This document shows positions 1 to 10,852 of a DNA stretch of 64,000 bases, piece by piece. Both the position numbers and the translations under genes were made by a program. Within the stretch, counting starts at the first letter, position 1. Each line of letters starts with the position of its first letter. The notes under the pieces are model-generated. The model did no database searches, was not told the DNA's origin, and worked only from the letters and a program-made list of their open reading frames with translations. Source of the DNA: Hevea brasiliensis (taxonomy: Eukaryota; Streptophyta; Magnoliopsida; Malpighiales; Euphorbiaceae); contig NC_079497.1 of NCBI RefSeq assembly GCF_030052815.1, positions 20,784,258 through 20,848,257 of the forward strand. The letters run 5' to 3'.

Positions 1-1499
1 ACAGCTATGTGGTGTCAACACGCCATTATCGTGCACCAGAGGTTATCTTAGGTAATCATCATGGGAGCATAAATATTGATGTTTCTACTTTTGTATGTCT
101 ATTTCAAATAACCGAATGTTTTCTGCAGGTCTGAGATGGAACTATCCTTGTGATTTATGGAGTGTGGGTTGCATACTTGTTGAACTATGTTCTGTAAGTA
201 ACTTCAGTTTATATTCCTTGCCCTTTGCAATAATTGGGATATGATTACCTGTTAATAGGTTATGCTGAATATTGAACATAGTTCTTGGAGAGAAAGGGTG
301 TAGGGTTCTTATATTGCAATTTTTAAATTTTTCATGCATTTGAATGTATATTGTAATATTGGTTCCCTTTGGTTAATACAGTTCTAAAAACTAATTCTTG
401 TTTACTAAATTAATTGAAGACAGATGTGTCAATTATTGATCATGTTGCTAGATAGGTTACTTTGGGAACTATTTTTTCTATGAAAAGTAGAAGCATGATT
501 TAACATTTCATAATTTACCTTAATAGTACTTGTTTGTGTTTACCTTCTATTATTCTGATATTTCTTTGATTAGGGTGAGGCTCTTTTTCAAACACACGAG
601 AACTTGGAGCATCTTGCTATGATGGAAAGGGTTTTAGGGCCCCTGCCACAACATATGGCGGTCAGAGCTGAGTAAGAAAGATCGACCGATTCCTTTTTTA
701 TGGTTGTTTGTTCTGTTTCTTCTTGTGGAAGCACTTATATTATGCTTTATATTGTTTCAGCCGTCATGCTGAGAAATATTTCAGGAGAGGCACGCGATTA
801 GATTGGCCTGACGGTGCAACTTCAAGAGAAAGCATGAGAGCAGTTTGGAAGTTGCCCCGTTTGCCGGTAGTTTTTTCTGAACATGCCTCATTTATTTTAC
901 CTGTAGATACATGCTACCAACATACGTTTTCATGCCAAAAGGATCTAGCATCAAATATGGACATTTTTGGTTGTTCGTAGTTGGGTAGTTTAAAGTTCTG
1001 AGCTTATCGGGAGTCTTCCTAATTTTATCCATCTCAAAATCAGCCTACTTTGGACACACAGGATACCATAAAATGCTACATGTTACATTCATCTTCTATG
1101 TTCTTTTGAAAGAACCACCTTTTTGAACATTCATTCAATTCCATAATTTTATTGGTCTTATGCAATTTTCGTTGTGAAATTTTGGTTTGTGAACCTGCTG
1201 TCATGGCAATAACATGGTTGGATACATTGTGTTTTACAAAATTTCCCCTTTTCTGATTCTTTGTTTGCCTCTTGTTTCCTTCTCTCTATTTTTCTCTCTC
1301 TCCTTGCGCAAGTGAAGTTTCATTTCTTCTTTTTTGGCAGAACCTGATTATGCAGCACGTCGATCATTCTGCTGGTGATCTGATTGATCTCTTGCAAGGG
1401 CTCTTACGGTATGATCCAGCGGAACGGCTCAAAGCCAGAGAAGCTTTAGGGCACCCATTTTTCAAAAGAGAACCAAGGAGGTGTGGTTATACTTTATAA
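1..1499 (+). CDS. AFC2: LAMMER-family protein kinase (AFC2-like), last five exons
   Basis: This is the 3' part of a dual-specificity CLK/LAMMER kinase, a family that phosphorylates SR splicing factors in the nucleus. Exons read 1-51, 129-193, 574-671, 761-866 and 1341-1499, all with GT-AG introns and a consistent frame. Visible kinase parts in order are subdomain VIII ([13 protein letters not shown]), subdomain IX ([14 protein letters not shown]), the LAMMER signature [12 protein letters not shown] in exon 3, and the C-lobe ending HPFFKRE. The C-terminal lobe resembles plant AFC2 more than AFC1 as I remember them ([19 protein letters not shown]). The start codon and ATP-binding lobe lie before the window. 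The protein ends seven residues after FFKREP with RRCGYTL, and another spliced end is possible. Retention of the intron at 672-760 would give a stop codon at 673-675, so intron retention would truncate the kinase. Class is certain; the AFC2 assignment is likely. Confidence 0.93.
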
Positions 1500-1785
1500 T
1501 GTGGATGCCTCACAAGCAATCATATAAACAAGGAGATTCCATGAAGTGGTTGATTTGGTGACATAATTTTTGTCTTGTTTAACATACAATTGTTACCATA
1601 TAGTAAAAAGAGTGTTCTCTTCCTACCATGCCCACTTGTCTCTCTGTCTTCTATTATGATCCTGATTGATCTGTATTCACTCATAATTTCTGCTTTATTT
1701 TGTGATGTTAATGAAAATTAAAACAAAGAAAAAAGGGGGCCAAAATATGTGTACCACAATCTCAGATGTGCACTGCAAGGTGGGC
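1500..1785 (+). other. 3' UTR and downstream flank of the kinase gene
   Basis: No coding potential is seen. The stretch starts directly after the kinase stop codon and becomes A-rich around 1710-1735 (AATGAAAATTAAAAC), a plausible plant near-upstream polyadenylation context. The 3' end cannot be fixed without transcripts. Confidence 0.4.
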
Positions 1786-2250
1786 AAATTTTTACTAGCT
1801 GTCTCTCAACTTTAACAAATGTTTTACTGCCGTCCTTTTTTTTGTTCATTTTGTTCCACAAAATTTTTTAACTTTCAAATTGTTACACTAAAGTCTCTAA
1901 GTTGGTAAGACGTTAATGTAAATGTAGTGGTGCAATGTGTTAAACAGTAAAATAAAAAAGAGAGATCACATGGGAATAAGCCAATCAGAGCCGTTGTAGG
2001 GAGACAAAGTCGAGTATGGACGAAGGAAAATAGAAAAATTGAAGCAGAGGAGTTGTAATGGTAACTTCTCTTATTTTATTTTAAATAGTGTGGTAATGCA
2101 TTGTAAATGTCTTGCTAGAAAATTAATTAGATTTTAGCATAAGGGATTTAGTTGTAAATTTTTAAAATTTCGAGATTTTGTGGTAACAAAATAAATATAG
2201 GAATGAAATTGAAATATACTCAAAATTGAACTACAATGGGTAAAAGTTGG
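1786..2250. mobile_element. Small non-autonomous element with degenerate long terminal inverted repeats
   Basis: The left 130 bp (AATTTTTACT, then TCTCTCAACTTT, then ATTTTGTTCCACAAAATTTTTTAA) is matched in inverse order and orientation by the right 150 bp (TTTTGTGGTAACAAAATAAA, then CAATGGGTAAAAGTTGGG read on the other strand). There is no coding sequence. The long loose inverted ends suit a Mutator-like MITE, but I did not find a convincing target-site duplication, so the ends are approximate. Confidence 0.4.
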
Positions 2251-2299
2251 GATTGGGAGAGATTGCATGTGTTGTGCATCCCTGCATGGAGAGAATAAA

Positions 2300-2762
2300 T
2301 TTCGAAAGTTATCCCTTAACTTTAAGGGTTGTGACAGAGTTATCTTTAAATTTAAAATTATAATATAAAATTTTTAAATTTTACACAATAAATTCCTTCT
2401 AACTTTTAATGGTCAGTTTATGCAATTTAAAGTAGTGGTGATATGATTAATTTTCTCTTTTATATAATAATGGTAAAATCAGTTATGATTTTTCTTTGCA
2501 TATTAACCATAAAGAATCTCAATCATATGAGATAATAAAATACTAGATATATAATAACTTTTTAGAGAAATTTTACCTAAAAAAATAACAATTGTTTACT
2601 TAATCTTCATTTTGAATTATCTAAATCAACATTTTACATATAAATATATTATTAAAAATAAAAAAAAATTTATTATACAAAATTTTAAAATTTTAAATTA
2701 TATTTTTTAGTTTAGAAACAGCTCTCTTATGACTCTTAAAATTCGTTAAAATTTATCCTCTG
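2300..2762. mobile_element. Second small inverted-repeat element next to the first
   Basis: The first about 100 bp (ACTTTAAGGGTTGTGACAGAG, then an AT-rich run) is loosely inverted at the right end, where the minus strand reads TTTTAAGAGTCATAAGAGAG followed by a similar AT-rich run and TATAATAAATT. It has no open reading frame. This is probably a MITE; no target-site duplication was identified. Confidence 0.33.
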
Positions 2763-2908
2763 AGAAATTGTATGCTTGGTCAAGGTGATTAACGCTTGTG
2801 TGTATATATATATTAAAAAAAATCTAATTCTATTGCTTTTGTATCAAAATAGATTTTTTTTTTAAAAAAAAAACTAATTCTCCATCCATACAATGCCCAA
2901 GTTGTTTT

Positions 2909-2928
2909 ATAATAATAATAATAATAAC

Positions 2929-2955
<27 letters not shown>
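2909..2955. repeat. Palindromic AAT/ATT microsatellite
   Basis: A run of AAT units turns into a run of ATT units through the centre AACTATT, so the two halves are nearly complementary and could fold into a hairpin. A short open frame across it encodes only N and Y runs and is not a gene. Confidence 0.9.
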
Positions 2956-2959
<4 letters not shown>

Positions 2960-3787
2960 GGACGTATGCAAATACCAGGAAATGTGTCGCTATCATTTCT
3001 AGCTGTAGTTGCCTACGCACGTACAATGTCTTGTCTGCACCTCTTTTTTTCTATTTAAAAATATACATATATATACCCACAGTTAATTAGTAACTGCACT
3101 TCCCTTTAAGCTTCGGTGCTTTGAATATTGATGAAGTTGATAATATAAATTAATTGTAGTGCTAATTAATTATTAATCAAAACTAAAAGTCACAGATGCC
3201 ATAATGTCACCCACAACCATCCAATACTGTCTGTCGTTTACTTGGGGGTTAAAATGGAAAAAAAATAAAATAAAATAAGGTAAATTACACTTCGTTATGA
3301 TTTAACCCTTTTACTATTAAGGATTTAAGGATTTTTTTTTATTGTAAGTTAAGATTTATGGTTTACTGTATTAGACATTTACACTTTAAATAAAAAAAAA
3401 TGACACGACTTTAGTATTTTGCTACCTAAACATTAACGGTGTGAAATTATAAGTCTTGAATTATAATAAAAAAAATCGTATGCTCTCAATGATTTACTTT
3501 TCCCTTTGAAAAAATCATCCGAACTCCTAAAATTATTTTCTCTATGTTTTGTTGATTGAATTTTTCAAATTTTATATTGGTCTTGTTTTAGCTTGCTGCA
3601 GGTTACTCAAGTTCATAGAATGGAGAAATTATATACTATCACAATGATTTTATGTAGATATATTTATGTTGAATGGCAAATCAATAGTTTATATATAAAT
3701 AAAAGTAGTTATTAAATTTGAAGAAATAATTGTCTATCTTTGAAATAGAGAGAATAAGGATGAGTCAAAATAACTACTTGCATATAA
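2956..3787. other. AT-rich intergenic DNA, no gene seen
   Basis: No exon-like reading frame or family match was found. An A-rich AAAAT run lies near 3259-3279. The remainder is low-complexity AT-rich sequence. Confidence 0.5.
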
Positions 3788-4338
3788 GGGTCTATTTGGT
3801 TTGACTTCTGAATATAATAAATAACTGATAGTGAATAATTGATAGCTGATAACTATTATTAATAGCTAGTAGCTAATTATGGTTGATATATTTTGAGTGT
3901 TTAGTAAAATTATATTTAACTGCTACTATTACATGTAAAATTACTAATAAGAATATATACAATATTATTTATTTTACTAATTTATTATAAGACATATTAA
4001 AATATAATTTTTTAAGTATATATAAAAATAACATTATAATTATTATATTTATAAAATTTTTATATTTATTTATTATAATTTTAAATAATCTATTGATATA
4101 AAAAAATTATTTTAATAAACACAAATTTTACAATTAGTAAATTTTTTAAAAGGATAATATAATCAAAATAAATAATAAAATTGAGTCAACTATTAGAAAC
4201 AGCTCTAAAATTAAAGTTAATACAAACTACAATTGATGAGCATCCTATTAGTTGTCTATTAGTTATAAGTTGTATTTATTCATCTGTTTAGGTGTCCATC
4301 AACTATCAGTTGTACTTAAAAGGTGAACCAACACCTAC
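3788..4338. mobile_element. MITE with GGGTCTATTTGGTT / AACCAACACC ends
   Basis: The left end GGGTCTATTTGGTTTGAC and the right end GGTGAACCAACACCTAC are imperfect inverted repeats of the common plant Harbinger/hAT-type MITE terminus. TAA directly flanks both sides (3785-3787 and 4339-4341), which fits a 3-bp target duplication of the PIF/Harbinger type. Subterminal GATAGCTGATAACTATTA-like sequence on the left is inverted as ATCAACTATCAGTTGTA on the right. There is no coding sequence. The superfamily is uncertain. Confidence 0.6.
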
Positions 4339-4599
4339 TAAATCACTCATTGGTTTACCATTCCACATAAACAATCTATGTGGAATCATGGCGGTGTCGT
4401 AAAAGTACTTGAATGGAAGGAGGGAATAGCCAAGGATTGGCATGCTAATGCTACTCCATCAGCTTTCAACTGAATTAGTGTTTATTATGGGGTGAATTAC
4501 ACCGATTATCCTTGAACTTGGGTAGTTATTTCATTTTAGTTACTCAACTTTAATTTATTAAAATAAAATATCTCGAGTTTTATTTCAAAAAAAGCACCT

Positions 4600-6030
4600 T
4601 TAACCTACAGTGGCAAGTTTTTAGGTTTATAGATTGGTCAGTTATGTTTATTTATGAATATGACATAATTATAAACTAAAGATGCATAAAATGAGATCAG
4701 AAGATATGTAAATGTGATATAATGATCTAGGGTATTGCATATTGCATCTATTCCATTTCCACCATTTGAGAAGCTAACGGATATATAGCACTTGAACTCT
4801 TGAAGTATACATTGGTTATACGATCTATTTGTTAAGTATGAAGATTGCAGTAACTATAAAAGAAAATTATTCCCATTATGTGCGACTAAAAAACGAAGGA
4901 AAATTGGTCCACCCATAATTGGGCTCATGAGTAAACCCTTTAGCACCAACTCCTTAAGCTTAATTGCCTTCTTGTATTTGTTGTATAGCAGCCCACTTAA
5001 GAGAATTTGATTTCTCTTTAAATTATGAGATATGTAAGAGATGGAAATAAATTCTCACTCCTACATGTTGAAGAAGAATTTGGCAGAAAGCAAAAAAACA
5101 TGGTTTTGTTTTCTTCACTGATTTTACTTGCAAAATATATAAGAAACTAGAGAACAATGTGTACTCTCTTTGACAGTGTTCTTCGGTTGCAACAAGAAGG
5201 AATTGTTCTTTTTGGGGTGGTTTAAATTCTTGAAGCAAATTTGGTGCAATCAAAGTTTTTTTTATTTTTTTATTGTGTTCCTTTCTCAAATAATTTCTAT
5301 TGAGAAACACTGCATTCGTGGTAATATCTAGATTGTTAAGTTATATATTTGATTTCGTGGATAATATGTAATTAGATATGAACCAGTGATACAAAACTAG
5401 TTATAAGTATCTATGCATGATCTCATATGATCAGGGCTATATTGATTTTTTTTTTCTAACATAAGATATTATGCTAGGTTAGACCTAGCCAATGGTTGAT
5501 TTGAACCAAGAATTGATTTGATTGAAATTGATTTCAAAATTGATTAACAGTTTTATAAACTTAAATTAGCTCGGAATCGTAGTGAGATCAATTATAATTT
5601 TTCTTTTTATTAAATTTGAACTGAAATTAGTAAAACATTTTTAATTATAAATTTTTAATTTTTTTTAATATTTTAATCATTAAATTGTCTCAATTAAAAT
5701 CAAATAAAAATTAGAATCAAAATTAGCTAAAAGAGAGAGAGCAGAATCATGGCAAACCAACCTTGCTCAATTTAGTTTAAGTGTTTCAAGACAAACCAAA
5801 ATTGATTATGTCATAGAAAATTATATAATAAAGTCATGGTTTCATAGAAGTAGTCAGTATAGAATGACAAACTAATTAAAAATAAATAAATATAAAAAAA
5901 ATTTAAATAACATTTTTTCAAGTTTCACAATTAGATAATTATTATTTTATAAGCCACTTATTTATATTTTATTAATATATTATTTCATATAAATTATCCT
6001 ATTTTTAAATAATTAATTATTCTGTCTAGT
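4600..6030 (-). repeat. Dispersed repeat R1, copy 1
   Basis: The minus strand matches 31925-33355 almost end to end, including the segments around GGAATTGTTCTTTTTGG, AAACTAGAGAACAATGTG and ATAATATGTAATTAGATATG. A shorter third copy lies at 44755-45320. Short open frames in it (5023-5310) recur in the other copies only because the DNA is repeated; they match no protein I know. There are no LTRs, no clear inverted ends and no transposase, so the family is unknown. Divergence between copies looks substantial. Confidence 0.75.
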
Positions 6031-7620
6031 CACCTCCCTGATTCCCTTCGTCCTCACTCTGTCCTTCTTTCCCTTTAAAAGGAAATAAAAAAAAAGTTAA
6101 TTTTTATTAATAACTTTTTTATTATTGTTTTATTATAATATAATTATGGTAATTTTTTAGTAATTTATTTTTTACTTATAATTTTATAGTAGTCTTTTAA
6201 TAGCTCTTTATTTTTTATTTTTATTTTATCAATAATAATTTATTTGGTAATTTTTTGTAATTTTTTATTATAATATATTAATGGTAATTTTTAGATAATA
6301 ATTTTTATTAGTAATTTTTAATAATATTTTTATATTAGTTTTTCATTTTAATTTGTTTATGATTAACTTATTTTTAGTAACCTTTATTAATATTTATTTA
6401 TGATAATTTTTTATTTGTAATTTTTATTAGTGATTTGTTTTTAGTAATATTTTTATATTAATTTTTTAGCATTAATTTTATTGTTAATTTATTTTTTTTC
6501 TGATTTTATTATAATATATTTTTGATAGTTTTTATTTTAATTTTATTTTAAACATTATTTTTATGCTGATTTTTAGTAGTAATGTGCTTTTTATTAGCAA
6601 TTTATTAGTTTATTAAATTCTTTTAATTTTTAAAAATAGCAATAGATTAAAATTCCGTTGTTATATTAACAAAGAATGTAACTCATCCTACTTTAGTTAC
6701 AAACTGAAATTCCTTTGTTAATTAGTAATAAAAAAAATTCAATTATTAATTAGTTACTAAGTAACTACAAAATTAAAATTTTATTAGTAGTCTGATTAAT
6801 AATGAGCAAAATATATAGATAATGGACATTGTCTAATTTCATCTTAAAAGCTAACTTAAGGTATTCTGATTTATCAAATCTTATATTTAGCACAAATATT
6901 TTATTTCAAACTAACATGGAATAATACATCACTCACATCAAATCATGATTATTTAGAGCGTAAAGTTTACAGGTAAGTAGATCTGTGAGTGACTTAATAT
7001 TGAAGTAGGGTAAGTTTTGATACAATATGAAAAAAAATGATCCGGGTCTAACTACACTTTAAGGATGTGTTTGGTAAAACGTTAAAAATTAAAAGTTAAA
7101 TATTATTCTTATATGTTTTAACTTTAAGTGAGTGTTTAGTATAAGGTTAACAAAGTGTAATTATTATCTTATAACTTTCGATCCATTAGTGTTGTTTGGA
7201 TTCTTAATGAGACTAAATTAATTTTTCATCTAATTAATATTTATATATTTTTGAGATGCTAAAAATTAAACTTAAAGAGCTTAAATTAATAATTATCCTT
7301 ACCTTAAAGAGAATAATTATTGACTTAGGCTCTAATATTAATATTTCACCCTTTCAAAAAGATATAAATATTAATAAGGTAAAAAAATTAATATAATCTT
7401 TTTAAATATTTAAATAGGTTAACAGTTATATAAATAATAATAATTTCTTATTAACTTTATATTAAATACTTTTAAATTTTATATTTAACATAAATTTTGT
7501 ATTTTAAATCAATATAAAACAATACAATATTGCAACAAAATTTCTTTACTATTATTAGTAAAATAAATTAATAACGAAATTTTTAAGATAAAAAAGGAAA
7601 AAAATCTTGTCTTTTAGTGC
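6031..7620. other. AT-rich intergenic DNA with degenerate TTATTAGTAATTTTT repeats
   Basis: Positions 6090-6600 are a loose tandem of TAATTTTTTATTAGTAATTTTT-like words. Positions 6640-6800 contain AGCAATAGATTAAAATTCCG and related inverted words that could be old transposon termini. A GTGTTTGGTAAAACGTTAA motif at 7070-7095 resembles a MITE end without a clear partner. No gene was seen. Confidence 0.4.
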
Positions 7621-7789
7621 TGAATGGGCAGGCAACACACCCCACATACGGGTAACTGTTGCAATCAACAGTCAAATATAGAAGAAACACTGTACGCTGA
7701 GAGGCAACTATTTTAATGTGTTATGGTGAGGGTACTTGGGGGCCTTTTTCCAATTGCTAAATTTGGGAAAGCTGGGCTCTTGGCGGAGC

Positions 7790-7905
7790 CCACGTTTCAC
7801 GTGGAGACTAGCATAATGGCCACGTAAGTGACAAATTAAGACTGCTGCATAAAATCTCTCCTAATCCCCTCTCCACCAATCATCTTCCTCTCCCCACGTG
7901 GGCGT
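7790..7905 (+). promoter_or_regulatory. G-box / ACGT-element cluster upstream of the TIGR01589 gene
   Basis: Two perfect CACGTG hexamers occur at 7798-7803 and 7895-7900, the second inside the perfect palindrome CCCACGTGGG (7893-7902). Further ACGT cores lie at 7792-7795 and 7822-7825, and a CCAAT motif lies near 7875. Such clusters are known targets of bZIP (ABF/HY5-type) and bHLH (PIF/MYC-type) factors. They lie 378-476 bp upstream of the ATG at 8276. A TATAAA at 8206-8211 and a pyrimidine-rich patch at 8130-8180 could form the core promoter. Light or abscisic-acid control is an inference. Confidence 0.6.
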
Positions 7906-8275
7906 TTGGGCCCCACTCTTGCTCCTAATTATGTCATATGATCCCTCCTTTCTTTTCTACTTCATCTTCTCTGCCTTTTGTGCAATATGATATAATATTT
8001 TTCTTATCATATATTTGAATTTAAAATAAAAATATATAAAATTTTTATATAAAATAAATAAATTATTTCCTATGTTTTATGTATATATATTTTAACCTAG
8101 TTTGGCTTTTTATCATCTAATTGTTCTCTTTTTTTTCTTTCTGTTTCTCTTTCTCTCTCTCCGTTCTTCCTTTCTTCTGATTCCATCTAGCAGCTTCTTC
8201 TTTCATATAAAGGGTATATTATTAGAAGTAGTTTAGCTGTTGTTGATCGGTTTTGATACTGTATAAGGCAGGACT

Positions 8276-8539
8276 ATGGGCGACTCTTCTGCCTCGTATA
8301 TTCACATGGTTCGTATATGCCTATATCTGATAATTAAATTTGATGTTTTCTTATGTTCATCTGATGATAGATATTTTATGATGGTGATGATGTATATGCA
8401 TAAAAATGATGTGGCAGGTGCACCATCTGATAGAAGAGTGCATAGTATTCAATATGGGCAAAGAAGAGTGCATGGAAGCTCTTTCCAAGCACGCCAACAT
8501 CAAACCTGTCATCACTTCAACAGGTTATTCTCTCTTTTA

Positions 8540-8570
<31 letters not shown>

Positions 8571-8776
8571 CTTTTTAAGATGATGATCATGTGATGATGT
8601 TGATCGCATGTGTACGTGTTACAGTGTGGAACGAGCTGGAGAAAGAAAACAAGGAGTTCTTCGAGGCCTACACGAAGAAGAGAAGAGGGGAGAAAGTGAG
8701 AGAAATGGAGACAAGGCACGAGATCCAAGGCGTGATTGCTGATTCTTCCAATTCCAATACAAGCGCAGATCATTAA
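8276..8776 (+). CDS. Small plant-specific TIGR01589-domain protein, complete
   Basis: Three exons (8276-8308, 8418-8523, 8625-8776) join with GT-AG introns to encode about 97 residues. The start MGDSSASYIHM is followed by the conserved core VHHLIEECIVFNMGKEECM (about residues 12-30), then ALSKHANIKPVITSTVWNEL and ENKEFFEAY, which is the roughly 57-residue plant-specific TIGR01589 domain. After the domain comes a basic stretch (TKKRRGEKVREMETRH) and a short polar tail. There is no signal peptide or membrane segment. The family's biochemical function is not established, and some plant databases label members misleadingly as angiotensin-converting enzyme. The ATG was chosen because it sits at the start of a short in-frame first exon and is followed by the domain without a break. 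Intron 2 contains a GAT microsatellite. A G-box cluster lies upstream. The family call is strong, the function unknown. Confidence 0.9.
8541..8569 (+). repeat. (GAT)n microsatellite in intron 2 of the TIGR01589 gene
   Basis: About ten ATG/GAT units begin 18 bp after the intron 2 donor. Open frames across it give only D or I runs and are not coding. Length variation here could affect the intron of about 100 bp. Confidence 0.95.
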
Positions 8777-8892
8777 TAAGCACTGTCTCTGTTTGCCCTT
8801 CCCTTGATTTCTCCCAGTCGCCTATTTAGTTATATTTTACTCAAAAATAAAATAAAATAAAATAATTCACCTTCCTATTAAATTCACTTTAT

Positions 8893-8920
8893 ATATTTTT
8901 TATATGCATATAAAAAATAT
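8893..8920. repeat. Perfect 28-bp palindrome downstream of the TIGR01589 gene
   Basis: The sequence centred on ATGCAT at 8904-8909 is its own reverse complement across 28 bp. It lies about 117 bp after the stop codon, after an AAAAT repeat (8843-8868). It could be a transcript-end hairpin or a chance AT-rich palindrome. Confidence 0.8.
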
Positions 8921-10154
8921 GTTTGTGTACGGATATATATATTCAATATAAAATGTTACATCTTTTATATTTTCACACATTCCATTAACATATTCAAACC
9001 TGAGATCTCTTAAATTAAATGAATAAATTTTTCTTTCGTGCGTAAACTAACCCCTGAAAGGTTTTAACCATGTAAATAAACGAGAAGAGTAAGAAGATAG
9101 ATCGAAGATAGATCTCTCAGATTTAGTATATATATAACTGTCATTAGGTTATATATGTCCACTAAAATATTATGTATATTTTTATACGATAAATTTCAAT
9201 TGAGATTTAAAGAAAAAAATGTTCAATTTAATCTTTATATTTATTGGGAAAAGTTTAATTTTATATATTTTTAATTTAAATTTAATTCAATTTAAAAATT
9301 AAAATTTATAAGTTAAATTTCATGATTTTTAAGTAAATTTGATGATTTTTTTTTATTTTCTTTTTATTTCTAAATTAAGCTTAAATAAAAATATTAGTTA
9401 ATTTCGAAAAAAAAATTAAAATAAATTAATCTAAATTATTTAAATAAATATAGAAGTGAAATTGAGTTTTAGACTGAAATTTAAACTTAAAACTTTAAGA
9501 TTAAAAAAAAAAAATCATCTTTTGAATCACTCAATCAATTTTGACATTCGTAATAATTAAGAAAATAATAATGAAAGGTTTAGTTTCAATAATTGTCATC
9601 ATTTAACTTATACCACAGTAAATTTTAATATTGATCTATTGCAGTATACCAGGTATTGTCTTTGAGGCGTTTCTTTTTAAAACATTCATCTTTAAATAAT
9701 TTACAAATATTTTTTTTTTTTTGGAATTTCATAGCACATATTTTAATATTATTTAATTTTATATATCTTTTCATCTCCTTGATCATAATTTATTTTGTCC
9801 TTAAAAATTCCTTTTTTTTTACCTTTTATATAATTTTACCAATAATAATAAAATTATATATATATTTCAGTACTGTACTAATACGCTATACCATTCTAAC
9901 AAAAAATATGTTTATATTTGAGAATTCATAATCTTACATATTATTTAATTATCATTGAGTTAAAATTGATTAATATATATAAAAACTCGGTTTAAAAATT
10001 AAAATTAAAGGAACTAGTATTACTTCTAGAAAATAAAAGGATCAAGAAGAATTAAAAAATAAAGAAAATAATTACCATTCAAAAAGCAACTAACAGTATT
10101 CATAGGAGTTCTCAATAGCGAAAATATTGCCCCATTAGGCGTTAGCCCAAGTCG
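8921..10154. other. AT-rich intergenic DNA, no gene seen
   Basis: Low-complexity AT-rich sequence. The open frame at 9656-9931 encodes only hydrophobic F/I/L/Y-rich residues produced by base composition, with no recognisable domain. Confidence 0.45.
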
Positions 10155-10173
10155 ACCTACTATAATTTCTCCA

Positions 10174-10217
10174 ATTAGAAATAGTTATTTCGTAATTTGC
10201 CTGCTTTACTATTTATT
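10174..10217. repeat. Left copy of a direct repeat flanking the 90-bp array block
   Basis: This 44-bp segment (ATTAGAAATAGTTATTTCGT onward) matches 14670-14713 at 40 of 44 positions in the same orientation. Looser similarity reaches back to about 10155. Together the two copies bracket the satellite-bearing block. Confidence 0.75.
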
Positions 10218-10852
10218 CCTAGGACTTGATTAGGTGTATTAAAATTTGTGTACAAAAATATGTAAATAGGATAATTTGATAAATTTTAAATACTTTTTAG
10301 AAATATAATGTCTATTTAGCCTTTAATAAAATTTTCAGATTTGAATTTCAAATTTTACAACTTCTTTCTCTTCTATTTTTAGCTATCTAATCAAATATCA
10401 CAAATTCTTTAACCTATCATCTTTCACCAATTAGAAACCAATTAGAAACCATCCCACCATTCCTTTAACCTATAAGAGCCACCATTACTCTAACCAATAA
10501 TGACCCATCTTAACCTAACTTTATAACTTTTTTCAAGCAAGAGACTCCGTAACCCATTTCAAGCATCTTCTTCATATATCTATTTTCGTGTTTTGCTTTT
10601 TCCTAAATCAAATTTATATTTTCCATCTCATATGCCCTTCAAGTTAGACAACAATGGGAGGAGATCCGATTTTCATAAGAGCGAAAAAAAAAAAAAAAGG
10701 AAAAGTTGTCTCTAAAACTGAACCGAATAACTAAAAAATTTAAAAATAAAAAATGAATCAAACTAAATTTCTATAAAAATAGAACCAAATTTCCAAATTA
10801 AATCGGTTCGGTCTATTATTTTGATCTGAACTGAACAATGCTCACCCTTATC

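Noticed and set aside
6640..6800. CACTA-type transposon terminus
   Set aside because: AGCAATAGATTAAAATTCCG-like inverted words are suggestive, but no CACTA end, 3-bp duplication or transposase was found.
8537..8773. Minus-strand frame opposite the TIGR01589 gene
   Set aside because: Its start is an isoleucine run from the GAT repeat and the remainder is the shadow of a real exon.
9656..9931. Small membrane protein
   Set aside because: The hydrophobic F/I/L/Y composition is what AT-rich DNA gives by chance, with no conserved pattern.
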